A stretch of DNA of 64,000 nucleotides. It comes from Bettongia penicillata ogilbyi. Taxonomy: Eukaryota > Chordata > Mammalia > Diprotodontia > Potoroidae. The position numbers were made by a program, and so were the translations under genes. The DNA lies in contig JAJHZJ010000414.1 in NCBI GenBank assembly GCA_023548195.1, forward strand, positions 372,001-436,000, in the 5' to 3' direction. Below are positions 1-10,510 of this stretch, in pieces (within the stretch, counting starts at the first letter, position 1; the number at the start of each line of letters is the position of its first letter). A model generated the notes under the pieces. The model had not been told where the DNA came from and ran no database searches. It saw nothing but the letters and a program-made list of their open reading frames with translations.

Positions 1-295
1 GCCTGGGACCTGACAGGCATCTGAAAAATGAGCCTGAGTCTGAGTTGGAGCCGGGAAGAGAAGGAAAATCAAATCTGGATCCTGATTTAAAAGGCATTAG
101 GCAGAGGAGAGCCAGGCACCTGAACATACTTTCCACAGCATGTCATTCTGGGTTGCATCATCCATCTAGTCTGTGGAGAGAAGTTTAGTGCTAGAGAGAC
201 AATTTTACCACCATGAAACCCCACAGGCCTGGGTATCCTAGAAGGCAGAGGCCTCTATAACTTGGGTCTGGAGCCAGGGGAATAGGAGCCTTCCC
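1..295. other. Unassigned intronic sequence
   Basis: Non-repetitive by eye, with moderate GC. No coding frame, splice pair or known repeat was recognised. Confidence 0.4.
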
Positions 296-339
296 TGGGG
301 AGGAAAGGAAAAGGAAACAGAATGAGTGAAAGTGATTTC

Positions 340-460
340 TAAGATACTAATACCTGCAGGACATACCTCTCAGGGCTGATGTGAGAATCAGATAAGATAA
401 TGTATCTAAAGTGCTTTGCAAATTATAAAGCCATATAGGAACTCCGGTTATTATCGATAT
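340..460 (+). repeat. MIR SINE, 3' half
   Basis: Reads like the MIR 3' half: ctctcagggctgatgtgaga, then gataatgtatctaaagtgct and a short AT-rich end. Confidence 0.7.
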
Positions 461-597
461 TAAATGATGCCTTAATTGATGAATGCTCCAAGTCTGAGGC
501 TCCTTTTGTGTTTAAAACAATAAGTGACAAAACATAAACCCAAAGAGCCAAGTATGGCAGCCAGGCAGGTGGGGAAGGCTGAAGGGTTCCCTCTAGT

Positions 598-725
598 TTC
601 TATCAATAAGCATTTATTAAGTGTTAACTTTGTACCAGATATTGCCTAAGGCAAGACAAAGAAGAAATAAGGAAAAAATGAGACAATTTGTGCCCCTAAG
701 GAGCTGACATTCTGTTGGAAAATGG
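598..725 (+). repeat. Ancient interspersed repeat with 'cagcatttattaagcacctactatgtgcc' type core
   Basis: Opens aataagcatttattaagtgt, then a gtaccag core, then 'ctaaggagctgacattctg'. The same order recurs near 11.4, 21.3, 35.7, 39.1, 44.2, 55.9 and 59.3 kb. It is an old mammalian family; I do not assign its library name. Confidence 0.6.
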
Positions 726-1339
726 AACAAATTAAGTCAAATGTTGTTTAATTATAACGACCAAGCTTGGTCCCAGGGAAAATGAACTTTCCTCCTTTCA
801 TTGGAGAAGTGGGGGACTTTAGATACAGAATACTATATGTGCTAGTAGCTGAAGTTGTTTTTTCATCTTTTTTTTTTTAATTCTTACAAAGGAAGATTTT
901 CTGAGTAAAAGAATGTTGAGGGAGTATATTTGAATAGGAATGTAATATAAAAACAAAAGATATTAACAAACTAAAAAAAAATAGCCCAGCCTAACCTCAC
1001 ACTTCAAGGTCTTCTAGGCTGATAGGGCAGTCCTGCCTCCTTTCCTTTACCTCACCCCAGCACTCATCTATTTCTGATTTGTTCCAGGCAAGAAGTCAGG
1101 CTAGGGAGGTGGTAGGCTGGTTGTAAGGTAGTGCTGATGGAGGTACCTTCCAGTGTCTTCAGCACTCTGTTGATGATCACCTTCATGTCTGAGTAAGACA
1201 GAAATGCAGACATAACTGGGGGAGTGGGTGGGAGGAGTGGTGGTCATGATTATTTGGGCAGCAGCACTTAATGGCCTCTCTGTTCCTTCTCTGTTATTTC
1301 AGACCGCCACATGTCTTTGAAGCACCTTGCCTTCATTAG

Positions 1340-1583
1340 CAGGCAGCAGCAGAGTGTTGGATCTGGGATTCAGGAAAACCTGAGTGTAAATACAGTCTTA
1401 GAAACTTACTAGCTGTCTTATGCTAGATAAGTCTCTTAATCTCTGCCTCAGTTTCTGAACCTGTAAAATGGGAGTAATAACAGCACCTATCTCAAAGGGT
1501 TATTGTAAGGATCAAATGAGACAACCCACGTAAAGTGCTTTGAGAACCTTTAAACAGTTATATAAATGCTACCTATTAACCTA
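1340..1583 (+). repeat. MIR SINE, near full length
   Basis: Has the MIR head, a tactagctgtcttatgc core, a ctgcctcagtttctgaacct stretch and the caaatgagacaa...aaagtgctttgagaa 3' end. It runs directly into the trinucleotide repeat that follows. Confidence 0.85.
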
Positions 1584-1608
1584 GTATTAGTCATCGTCAC
1601 TGTTGTCA

Positions 1609-1699
1609 TTGTCAAAGTAGTAGTAATAGTAGTAGTAGCAATGGTGGTGGTAGTAATAGTAGTAGTAGTGAGAGTAGGAGCAGTAGTAGCAGTAGCAGT

Positions 1700-1752
<53 letters not shown>

Positions 1753-1773
1753 TAGTGGTGGTGGTGGTGGTGT
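1609..1773. repeat. Compound trinucleotide microsatellite (TAG / GCA / GGT)
   Basis: Starts as imperfect tag/gta units, then 12 uninterrupted GCA units at 1701-1736, then TAG and GGT units. It sits at the end of a MIR, a usual seed for such growth. The Val/Ala-rich open frame across it is a by-product. Confidence 0.95.
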
Positions 1774-2252
1774 CTGGGCAGGTACATTATGTCTTTTTTT
1801 GTCATAGGTCTGCTGTAGCCAGAGTTCTTTGCTGGCAGTGGATTCTGAGGGGTGGAGAGGGGGAGGTACAGAAAAGTAGGACTGTGACTGTCACAGTCCT
1901 TGCCCTTTGAAATTTCGTTTAATTGGGACAGAGTGCAAATACACAGAAAACAGAGATGATGACACAGAAAAAAATCCATAAACATGTAGGGTACATAATG
2001 AGTGTCAGCTGTCCTGAAAATATCTGTTGGTCCTGGGTGGGAGGGATGTGGCAGGATCGTTAGCTGAGGGAGGTTTAGGGAGAGGTCTGTGGGGAAAATG
2101 AGTTTTAATGTAAAGTCTGAAAGAAGGGAAGGGACTCCACAGTGCTGGAGTGGGAGAGACTCTGCCCTCCACACCTGCTTTGTGATTCATACTCACTTTT
2201 CTTCCCCTTTGGTTCTTCTGATACTTTGTAGTCTTCTCTCCCTCTACTGAGT

Positions 2253-2439
2253 CTTTGTTCTTTTTATTTGTTTGTGTATTCATTTGTTCATTCTTTTCTT
2301 TGTTTGTTTTTGAGTCTGGGTTTCCCATATTATGAGCCCCTATCATCATAGCCCCCTGTAGGTCAGAACTCTCAAGCTCCAGTGCTCCACCAGTCTCCTA
2401 AGTACTGGTGATTACAGGTGTTGGCCACCACCCCTGGCT
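2253..2439 (-). repeat. 7SL RNA-derived retroposed element (Alu-monomer-like)
   Basis: Read on the minus strand from 2438 it begins gccaggggtggtggccaaca, then cacctgtaatcacc, agtacttaggagact, gagcttgagagttctgacct and gggctatgatga. This is the 5' Alu domain of 7SL (gccgggcgcggtggc, gcctgtagtccc, gctactcgggaggct, gagttctgggctg, gctatgccgat). After about 110 nt it jumps to gggaaacccagactc, like the 7SL 3' end, and then to a roughly 60-nt A-rich tail. The central S domain is missing. Many substitutions show it is old and not functional. No clear target duplication was seen. Confidence 0.7.
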
Positions 2440-2569
2440 GTTCAGACTCTCAGAATCTCCAGATCTCTAAATTAAACCTCAGTGGTCTACTCCAGCCCTA
2501 ACCCAAGCGGGAATCCCCTCTACATTGTTCTTAAAGAGTGACATGTGGCCACCTCTTCAACACCACCAT

Positions 2570-2745
2570 TGATGACTAATTCACTGTTTTTGGCCAGCCT
2601 AGTCCACTTTTGGACAGTTGTGTTAGAAAGTCTCTCTGCATCTCTGCTCCACCTCTTACTTTTCCAGTGGACTTGAAGTATTCATATACCTTCTTATGCT
2701 AAACCTGACCATAATCCCTTGTGGACATCTTTGATATTACAGGAC
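2570..2745 (-). repeat. CR1/L3 LINE fragment
   Basis: On the plus strand it has the antisense CR1/L3 pattern: 'cagttgtgttagaaagtctctctgcat' and 'acctgaccataatccctt'. It is diverged. Confidence 0.45.
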
Positions 2746-2815
2746 TCCTAGTGCTGGCCTTTGTATTAGATCCATAAGATTACTCAATAGAAGACACTCT
2801 AAACTAGGCTGAGCT

Positions 2816-2965
2816 TCTCATTTTGCTGATAATGATACTAAACCCAAAGAGAGTGAGTGATATATCCAAGGTCACCTGGCCAGGTGTTCAGAACAGAGTT
2901 GGGGCTCCAAAATAATTCCTTCAGCTCCAAATTCTGTTCTTTTTCTACCACACCGCATTTTATCT
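2816..2965 (-). repeat. MIR SINE fragment
   Basis: Antisense MIR core: tctcattttgctgataatga, then actaaacccaaagagagtga, then ccaaggtcacctggcc and ttctaccacaccgca. Confidence 0.65.
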
Positions 2966-3544
2966 CCTGGTCTGCTGCTAATGCAATCTACCGGAAGAAG
3001 ATCAATCAATGAGAGAGTATTTATTGAATGCCTAGTTTGCAAAGCCCACTAGGATTCCTCTGCGGCGTCATGTGGATATTTCTCATCGGAGCATTCTTGA
3101 AGCTCTTGCCTTGCCTCCCAGTCCCACTGCCAGGAAGACAGGGAGGTGAGACAGGAGACAGAATGTCTGTGATAACACCACATGTCCTGAGCATTGTCAA
3201 ATCTCTGAGAGAGTGGAAAATGGAGAGGAAAAGGACTGTACATTGGGAAAGTGAAAGTGATGAAAATAACCTTTAAATCAGAAGAAACCCAAAGGGCAGC
3301 AGCAAGCATTTACCTAGCCTCAGTTTCCCCATTTGTAACATGAGAAAACAGTGAAAGCCCTAGGGCATCAAAGTGATTCTCTATGCCTGTCTTGGTCTGT
3401 AGATAGTAGCACAGGGGAATGGAGTTCACTTTCTTTAGTAATTAAGGATAGTAATTTTTGTTTGTCTTGCAAGTTTTATAGCCTAGAATAAGCTGCTTTT
3501 TAAAAATCATAAATTCTATTACAGGGCTATCATATGAGGAATAA

Positions 3545-3690
3545 GGGGATTGTAGATTTTAATCTGGAAGGGACCTAAGAGGTCATCAAGTCCCTCCCTT
3601 CATTTTACAGATGAGGAAACTGAGGCATATAGAGGTTAAGAGACTCACCCAGGATCACACAGCTAAAGAATGGAGGTAGCCAGTAGGTAC
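3545..3690 (-). repeat. MIR3/L3-type SINE
   Basis: ctggaagggacctaagaggtcatcaag is followed by cagatgaggaaactgaggca and gatcacacagctaaag, the usual antisense MIR3 order. Confidence 0.75.
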
Positions 3691-4416
3691 AGTAACATAG
3701 GAGCTAAAATCAATAATGCCAAGCAATAGTGTTGAACTGAGGGGAAGTTAGTGGGAAGTTAGGGACCCCTATGTTTATTTGCATTCAGGTTAGGTCAGGG
3801 ATCTAGAAATCACAGAGTATGCAGTTTTCAGTAGTTGGAAAGTCATTGGGAAAGCATAAGCCAGTCTGGAAGGTCACAGCAAGGAAACGCATGGAATCCA
3901 GGGGCTGATGAAGAGTAAGACTGGGAGAGGTCATGTGAATACAAAAATCGGACTAGACACAATGCCTCCCTTCAAGGAACTTAGCGTAGATAAGACAACA
4001 ACTTGAAATGACCTAACCAAGTATAGATGGTTCACAATCTACATTGGGTTAGGAGGGGCCCATCCTGACGAAATCACTAATGCTTAACATATTGCAAAAA
4101 GATGATTAGCTTTCCAAAATAACATTCTTCTCTTTTTTAAAATGAAAGAATGAAGGCCTCCTTTCATAGAGAGCTCCTCTAAGGCACCTGAAGTATAATT
4201 GATGGACAAAAATTGAAATTCACACAGAACATTACAGAAACACATTTACTGTATAAAATATGGCAGAAATCTGGCAGAAATTACCCATGACCAAGCCATG
4301 CCTTGAAAAAGAAGTCAAAGAGGTGGTAGTCATTTAAAAATCTGGGTTTTCAAGACTGTACAGGTTTGGGAGGGGAGGCAGAAGGGAATGGAGAAAGAGT
4401 TTGAATCTAGATTCAA
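3691..4416. other. Unassigned intronic sequence
   Basis: No known repeat clearly recognised apart from weak 'ccttcaaggaacttagcg' similarity to the tttattaagc-type repeat near 3970. Nothing coding. Confidence 0.35.
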
Positions 4417-4586
4417 ACAACTAGGAAGCAGGATGACATTCAGTCTTAGTTTCCTTTTCTATGCCGCAGAGCTATCTCATAGACTGTCGTCCTGAGCTCT
4501 GCATGAAAAGGTCCTTGCCAAGACCCCTGGGTACTTCAGCTGGGGATGGGAGAGATCATGGCCCAGGCTTTTGGGTCTCAGATTCT
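4417..4586 (+). repeat. Left arm of a diverged inverted repeat
   Basis: The reverse complement matches 5478-5650. Shared blocks include gcctgggccatg, cttggcaagg, aggacgac and agtctatgagat. Over the best 146 positions I count about 23 mismatches plus a 2-nt gap (about 84 per cent identity). The family is not recognised. Confidence 0.75.
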
Positions 4587-4704
4587 AAATTCTAGATACT
4601 AGAGCGAGCCCTAGTTCATAAGCAATATACAGGATAAATGAACTTTTAGTTCTAGAAGGAGAGACTGAAAAACTTTATGAAAGTAAAGAAGTATGAGACA
4701 TCAA

Positions 4705-5035
4705 GGAACCAAGCACTCATCGAGTACCTCATATGTGCCTGACACCTTGTAAGTGCTTTACAAATCCTCAAATAAAAGAGGATTAAGTGAGATATTTTTG
4801 TTGTTTTTTTTTCTACTTAATAGTACAAATGAGATATTTGAAAAGCACTTAGCATAATGCTTAGTACATAGTAGAAGCCATATAAATCCTCAATCTTTCC
4901 CTCCCCTCAACAACTATGGGAGGTAGGTGATATTATTAGCCTCATTTTACAGTTGAGGATACTGAGATTGACAAATGTAAAGTGGCCTATGGTCACACAG
5001 CTAGGGAGTATCTGAGCCTAGATTTGAACTCACAG
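4705..5035. repeat. Composite of old SINE pieces
   Basis: 4706-4775 is a tttattaagc-type repeat. 4810-4895 is a sense MIR 3' end (gaaaagcacttagcataatg...acatagtagaagcc). 4900-5035 is an antisense MIR (cattttacagttgaggatac...gtcacacagctaggg). Confidence 0.65.
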
Positions 5036-5149
5036 GGAAGCTATCATGTCCTTCTCTCCCCCACCCTTAAATATAAGAGAAAGCATAATTTATCTGATTC
5101 CTACATCAGTGGCTAAGATGACCTCAAGGGAGATACACAGGGGTGTTGT

Positions 5150-5320
5150 GGCAACAGAGAACCCTAATTTAGGAGCCTTGATACCTGGATTTCAGTCTTG
5201 CTTTGCCACTAATCACCTTGGGCAAGTGGCTTAGCCTTTCTGAGTCTCAGTTTCCTCAGGTGTAAAAAAGACAGGACTGGACTCAAAGATCTCCGGGTCT
5301 CTTCCAGTCCACCGATCTGT
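5150..5320 (+). repeat. MIR SINE
   Basis: Sense MIR: gatacctggatttcagtctt, ccttgggcaagtggctta, ctgagtctcagtttcctcag, then ggactcaaagatctc...ctcttccag. Confidence 0.8.
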
Positions 5321-5477
5321 GGCTAATCTCTAAAAAGTCTGTCACAAAACAGGTGCAGCCTAAACAGTGAGGATCTCACAGATCTTCTGTATCAGATAAT
5401 TCTAATGCTTTCCCCTAAAGAAGGCATTCAGTCTGAGCTGCAGACCCATCACTTTGGGGCTCTGACTTAAGTCGCTT

Positions 5478-5650
5478 AGAATCCGAGAGCCAAAGGCCTG
5501 GGCCATGGTCTCTGCCTTCCCCAGATGGGGTGGGCAGGGGCCTTGGCAAGGCCCTCTTCATACAGAGCCCAGGACGACGCAGTCTATGAGATGGCTCTGG
5601 GGCATGGCAGAGGAAACTGAGACTGAACGTCGGCCTGTTTCCCAGCTGTT
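5478..5650 (-). repeat. Right arm of a diverged inverted repeat
   Basis: Partner of 4417-4586 in the opposite orientation, with about 890 bp between the arms. It keeps several CpG sites and is GC-richer than its surroundings. Confidence 0.75.
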
Positions 5651-5887
5651 TCCAGTGACGCTCCCCTCCTGAGGTTGCTGGCCGACCTCTGGAAAGATCC
5701 GAACCAACCTCACATAATGTTTTCCATTCAACCCATAATTAAGTAATACTCTTTTAACTCACGTCCTGCCCGTGAAATTCCTTTTCTGTCACTTCTTTTG
5801 TCTTCCTAACGAGATGCAGGGAGCTCAGACAGGGTCAGGGGCTTTCACTGCTTTCCTGGGTCCCCCTTTAGTTGTGGGAGCCTTTCC

Positions 5888-5950
5888 TTTCTCTCTCTCT
5901 CCCTCCCTCCCTCCCTCTCCCCCCTCCCTTCCTTGTTCTTTCCCTCCCTC

Positions 5951-6012
<62 letters not shown>
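5888..6012. repeat. Polypyrimidine microsatellite, (CCCT)n then (TC)n
   Basis: Imperfect ctcc/cctt units are followed by about 28 uninterrupted TC dinucleotides (5954-6010) and a C run. The Ser/Leu-rich and Arg/Glu-rich frames across it are by-products. Confidence 0.95.
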
Positions 6013-6014
6013 CC

Positions 6015-6158
6015 CTCTGTTTTTTTGGAAGCAATGAGGGTTAAAGGACTTGCCCAGGGTCACCCAGCTAGTAAGTGTCTGAGGCCAGATTTTAACTTAG
6101 ATCTTCCTGACTCCAGGTCTGGTGCTCTGTTTACTTTATCACCTAGCTGCCTTGAACT
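6015..6158 (-). repeat. Marsupial CORE-SINE fragment
   Basis: gggttaaaggacttgcccag, gtcacccagctagtaagtgt, ctgaggccagatttt, tcttcctgactccagg and cacctagctgcc mark the antisense head half. Confidence 0.85.
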
Positions 6159-6189
6159 TGCATTTCCCGAGGGTCTATTTTAAAGTGGT

Positions 6190-6460
6190 AAAAACCATCC
6201 TGTACAACCTTGCGCCAGGGTTCTCCAGTGCCTTTGGTCACACCAGTTCTCCCCCATTGAATGCTTTCCTCTCCCAACTCTCTGCCAATCTAAATCTTAC
6301 CATGGTTCAAGGCTCTCTTCATCAACACCTCCTAGAAGACTCTCCAGCTCCATTGCTGTATGTAATTAGTGCCATCTACTCCCTGCTCCCTAATTGGACA
6401 CTTTGGCTTTTCTCTTGCCCTCCTTTTGTGTACATCATGGTGTGTAGGGCAGTACTAGGC
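6190..6460 (+). repeat. L2 LINE fragment
   Basis: Pyrimidine-rich sense L2 with ccattgaatgctttcct, caaggctctcttcatcaaca and acctcctagaagactctcc, as in the L2 ORF2 3' region. Confidence 0.6.
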
Positions 6461-6469
6461 GCACACACA

Positions 6470-6705
6470 ATTTTTGTTCAGTCATTTTTGTTTCATGTCT
6501 AACTCTCCCTGACCCCATTTGTGGTTTTCTTGGTAAAGATGATGGAGTGGTCTGCCATTTCCCTCTCCAGCTCATTTTACAGATGAGGAAACTGAGGAAA
6601 ACAGGGTTAAGTGACTTGCCCAAGATCACACAGCTAATGAGTGTCTGAGGCTGAATTTGAACTCAGGTCTTCCTGATTCCAGGCTTAGCATCACCTAGCT
6701 GCCCT
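6470..6705 (-). repeat. Marsupial CORE-SINE with RTE-like tail, full length
   Basis: Antisense tail (ttcagtcatttttgtttcat, ccccatttgtggttttcttg, gtggtctgccatttcc), then the core cagatgaggaaactgagg and the head ending cacctagctgcc. Confidence 0.9.
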
Positions 6706-6864
6706 TTAGACATACAAGTAAGAACTCCCTCTGCGATTTCCCAGTTTCCTGTGGGAGTCACAGCCTTTGCAATCTCTAAGAATATTCTCATCCAGAGACT
6801 GAGTACACATGTGAAAAGGTATGAATTGAGACATGGGAAGGAAAAAAATAAGAACATAAATACT

Positions 6865-7065
6865 TACTAGTTGATAAAATGCTGCATTTGGAGTCAGGAG
6901 GTCCTGAGTTCAAATTCAACCTGTGACATTTACTAGATGTTTGACTGTGGATAAGTCGTTTAACATCTCAGATTCTTCATCTTTTACGTGGGATCATACT
7001 TACCTTGCAGAATTGCAAGGATCAAATGATAGATTTCATAGGATGCTAAGGAAAGGTCAATGGTT
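6865..7065 (+). repeat. MIR/CORE-SINE
   Basis: gcatttggagtcaggaggtc, ctgagttcaaattcaacctg, then ttgcaaggatcaaatgatag. Confidence 0.75.
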
Positions 7066-7555
7066 ATTACTGGGTATTTCCACTGAATTTCTGGATTGTT
7101 CTAAATAAAGTGTGGATGTAACTTGGGGTTCTTAAGCACAAACTCTGGGAGGTTCTACCAGGTTGTGAAGGTTTTGAGTACAGTTCCAGACCAAGGACCA
7201 GGATAACTAAGTCTGGAAAAGACTTATCATTTAGAAAGTTGGATATCAATTGATTTTTTTTTTCTGACTGTAACAACTCATAACAACCGTCTACTAATGC
7301 ATGGAAAGGTTCTGCTCAGTCTTGTTAGAAAGAGTATCCGCACACTAAATCATAGACTCTTAAAGTGAAAAAGTACTTGAAAACAATTCTAGCTATCTAG
7401 CTCTTAAAAGGTTTACAAGGGGCTTCTGCCCAATAACCTTTGAGCCCTCCCCCCTCTGGTAGATGAGGAAATGAAGGTAAATATGGGGAAAGATTTGTGA
7501 TAGTGTCCTGAAGTGTATTATCTGTCCCTCTTATCTTTGGATAATCTTAAGCTAA
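7066..7555. other. Unassigned intronic sequence
   Basis: Contains a short antisense MIR-like piece (ggtagatgaggaaatgaagg near 7459). Nothing else recognised. Confidence 0.35.
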
Positions 7556-7559
7556 ATGT

Positions 7560-7792
7560 GGGGCAGCAAGGTGGCACAGTGGATAGATCACTGGACTTGG
7601 AATCAAGAAGATTCATCTCCATGAGTTTAGATCTGGTCTCAAACACTAGCTGTGTGACCCTGAGCAAGCCACCTAACCCTGTTTGCCTCAGTGTCCTCAT
7701 ATGTCAAATGAGTTGGAGTAGGAATTGGAAAACTCCAGTATCTTTGCTAAGAAATGAGAAAAAAGTAAGACATGACTGAAAACTGAACAATA
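7560..7792 (+). repeat. Marsupial CORE-SINE with RTE-like tail, full length
   Basis: ggcagcaaggtggcacagtg head, agctgtgtgaccctgagcaa core, then the tail ggaaaactccagtatctttg and a gacatgactgaaaactgaac end. Confidence 0.92.
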
Positions 7793-7799
7793 AAAAGTT

Positions 7800-8710
7800 A
7801 ATTATGTCCCAAACTGAATTCATTATCTTTCCTCCTAAACCCTCCCCCTCTACACACATACACCTTCTATAATACTATAGGGGCAACATCATCCTCTCAG
7901 ATTCCGCTCAGTCCCTTAGGCTTACACGTGGAATATTCACTGTATCTCACCTCCCCACCTTCACCCCCACTCCATCCATCTATCTAAGGCCTGCTGATTA
8001 CTCTGCAATGTCTCTCGTGTATCCCTGCCTTCTCTCCTCTGACATTGCCCCTACCCTGGTGCAGGACCTCCTCATCTCAAACATGATTTATCGCTCTATC
8101 CTGCTTGGGGTGAGGGAGAGGGTCCGCATGCCTCAAATCTCTCCCCAATCCATCCTCCATTCCGCTACTAACGTGCAAGGCTTACCATGTTCCCCTCCTA
8201 CTAAATAAACCCCAATGGTTGCCTGTTGCCTCCAGGATCAAATGCAAAATGCTCTGTTTGGCATTCAGAATCCTCCATAACCTAATTCCTTCTCTAGTCT
8301 TACACCTTACTCTTTGACATGTGCTTTTTATAGTCCAGTGACGCTGGCCTCCAACAAGACTCTCTGTCTCCTAGCTCCAGGCATTTTCTCTAATTGTCTC
8401 TCGTGCCTGGAATGTTCTCCCTCTTCCACTCCAACTGGTGACCTCTCGGACTTCCTTTAAGTCCTAACTAAAATTCTACCTTCTACGGGAGGTCTTCCCC
8501 AACCCCATCTAATTCCAGTGCCTTCCCTCTGTTAATGATCTCCTCTTTATCCGTCTGTAGCTTGTTTTGTATATATTTGTTTACCTGTTGTCTCCCGTTT
8601 GGTTATAGGCACTTGGAGGGCAGGGATTGCCTTTTGCCTCTTGTTGCCAGTGCTTAGCCCAATGCCTGGCCCATAATAGCCACCTAATAAATGGTTATTG
8701 ACTGATTATT
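7800..8710 (+). repeat. L2 LINE, long 3' segment
   Basis: Sense L2 from the ORF2 C-terminal region (aaactgaattcattatcttt; ccaggatcaaatgcaaaatg; gttctccctcttccactcca) to the 3' end (aggcacttggagggcaggga; gcccaatgcctggcccataa; ctaataaatggttattgact). Frames are broken. Confidence 0.9.
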
Positions 8711-9179
8711 TGATCTGCAAATTGGATGAGTACATCACCTATGTAGTCATCCAAGAAGCTGATAATTAGAAATGTTTGGTGGGATAGGACCCTTTTCATC
8801 CTTGCAATAGAAGCCACCCCCAGACACCTATTAACAATCTATGGTATAAATTAATTCAGTTAAGTAGTGAGCACCAGTGCTATACTAGACACTAATGGAA
8901 GTACAGTCAATACTAGAGGAAGTACAAGAGAACACCATATGTCCTTGCTCCCCTGTAGTTGTCAAGAGACAAGCTGCCTCTAAATCAAACAGATGATAAT
9001 CAAAGATGGTACATGTTTAGATGCCAAAAAGAATGATAGGGACAACTTATGTTCTGGAGGAGTACAGAGGAGGGAGAAGTCAAGGGAGACTGAAATGCTT
9101 GAGGACATTCTCTGGGGAGAAATGGAAGACAATCCAGGTTGAGAGGTTAAGTGGAACTTAGATACTATTAAACAAACTT
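8711..9179. other. Unassigned intronic sequence
   Basis: AT-rich. No repeat or coding signal recognised. Confidence 0.35.
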
Positions 9180-9189
9180 CCATATTAGG
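9180..9189. promoter_or_regulatory. CArG-box match CCATATTAGG
   Basis: Perfect CC(A/T)6GG, identical to the classic serum response element core bound by SRF. MYLK is an SRF/myocardin target, but several chance matches are expected in 64 kb of this composition, so function is only a possibility. Confidence 0.2.
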
Positions 9190-9487
9190 AATATCAAGGC
9201 AGACTGAAAATCAGGAAGTTCTGAGATCTAATCCGGGGTCAGACACTCACTAGCTGTGTGATCCTGGGTGAGTCACTTAACCTCTGCCTCAGTTCCCTCA
9301 GCTGTAAAATGGGGATAATAAAAGCACCTACTTCCAAGGCTGTTGTGAGAATCAAATAATTATATATACATATATGTATGTGTGTATACACCTACATATA
9401 TATGTATATTGCATATGTCTGCATCAATAGATAGATAATAGATAATTTAAACCTTAAAGCACTATACAAATGCTAGTTATCATTATT
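9190..9487 (+). repeat. MIR/CORE-SINE split by a TA/TG microsatellite
   Basis: Sense MIR (cactagctgtgtgatcctgg, ggctgttgtgagaatcaaat) is interrupted at about 9360-9435 by tatatacatatatgtatgtg-type repeats, then resumes with aaagcactatacaaatgcta. Confidence 0.85.
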
Positions 9488-9489
9488 CT

Positions 9490-10360
9490 TTAGCCAACAT
9501 CACAAATTGCCTATTGGACGTTTCTCACTGGATGTCCCATAAGCATCTCAGTATCAGCATGTACAAAATAGAATTCACCATCTTTCCCCTAAAACTCTTC
9601 TGAACTTCCTGGAAGGCACCACCAGCCTTCCAGGCACCTAGGTTGATGTCTTTCTCAACTCACTTTCATTCATCCCATCTCTCCAGTCTTAATCAGATCT
9701 TGTCATTTCTGTCTCTACAGCATCTTTTCTGTATACCCCTTTTCTCTCCACTCACGCAGCCACCATTTTCGTTCAGTCTCTCATCACCTCTTTCCTGGTC
9801 ATTAAAATGACCTCCTCCTTGGTGTTCCTGCCTTTGGTCTCCTCCTGCTGCATCCTCCACTGAGCTACTTGAGTCATTTTCCTAAATTCATATCACGTCC
9901 CCACTCAGTAAATTTTAGTGACTCCCTATTACCTTTAGGCTCAAATGTAAACTTTGGAATTGAAAGCTCTTTGTAGCTTGGCCACTTCCTATCTGTTTGG
10001 TCTTAATTGCCCGTCTCTATGTCCTCCTGGCTGGGAATGTCTTCCTCCTTGTTTCCACCTTTTGCTACCCCTGCTTTCCTTCAAGATTTTCAGCCCAAGA
10101 GCCTTCTTCAGGGGGCCTTTCCTGGTCTCTTCCCAATCCCCCTCTCTTTCCTTCCTCCCCAGCTGCTCTTAGTACCTTCCTCTCAAAAGTAACCTTGTAC
10201 CTCCTTTCATGTATCTTGAATATACTTATATGTGTTACATGTCATCTCCCTCTTAGAACGTGGATGCCTTGAAATCTGGAACAGTTTTCTTTTGCCTATA
10301 TGTCTGGTGCTATGATGCCAGAGTTAGCACTTATTGAATGATTGATGGATTGATTACCTA
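9490..10360 (+). repeat. L2 LINE, long 3' segment
   Basis: Sense L2: tgtacaaaatagaattcacc, cttaatcagatcttgtcatt, actccctattacctttaggc, then a degraded 3' end (gagttagcacttattgaatg). Short Leu/Pro-rich frames here are L2 remnants. Confidence 0.88.
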
Positions 10361-10364
10361 TGTA

Positions 10365-10510
10365 GGTATTACAGATATGATTCTTAGTTTCCATATTCCA
10401 GATGAGGACATTGAGGTTCAGAGAGATGAAATGACTTGGTTGAAATCACAGCTAGTAGATAGTGAAGGTATGACTTGATTCTGTGCCTCTGAGTTCTAAT
10501 ATTCCTGTCA
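10365..10510 (-). repeat. MIR SINE fragment
   Basis: Antisense MIR: ccagatgaggacattgaggt, then aaatcacagctagtaga. Confidence 0.65.

Noticed and set aside
1566..1910. 114-codon Val/Ala-rich open frame
   Set aside because: It is translation of the TAG/GCA microsatellite and MIR flank; no gene signals.
2253..2439. Functional 7SL RNA gene
   Set aside because: S domain missing, many substitutions and an A-rich tail; a retroposed copy at best.
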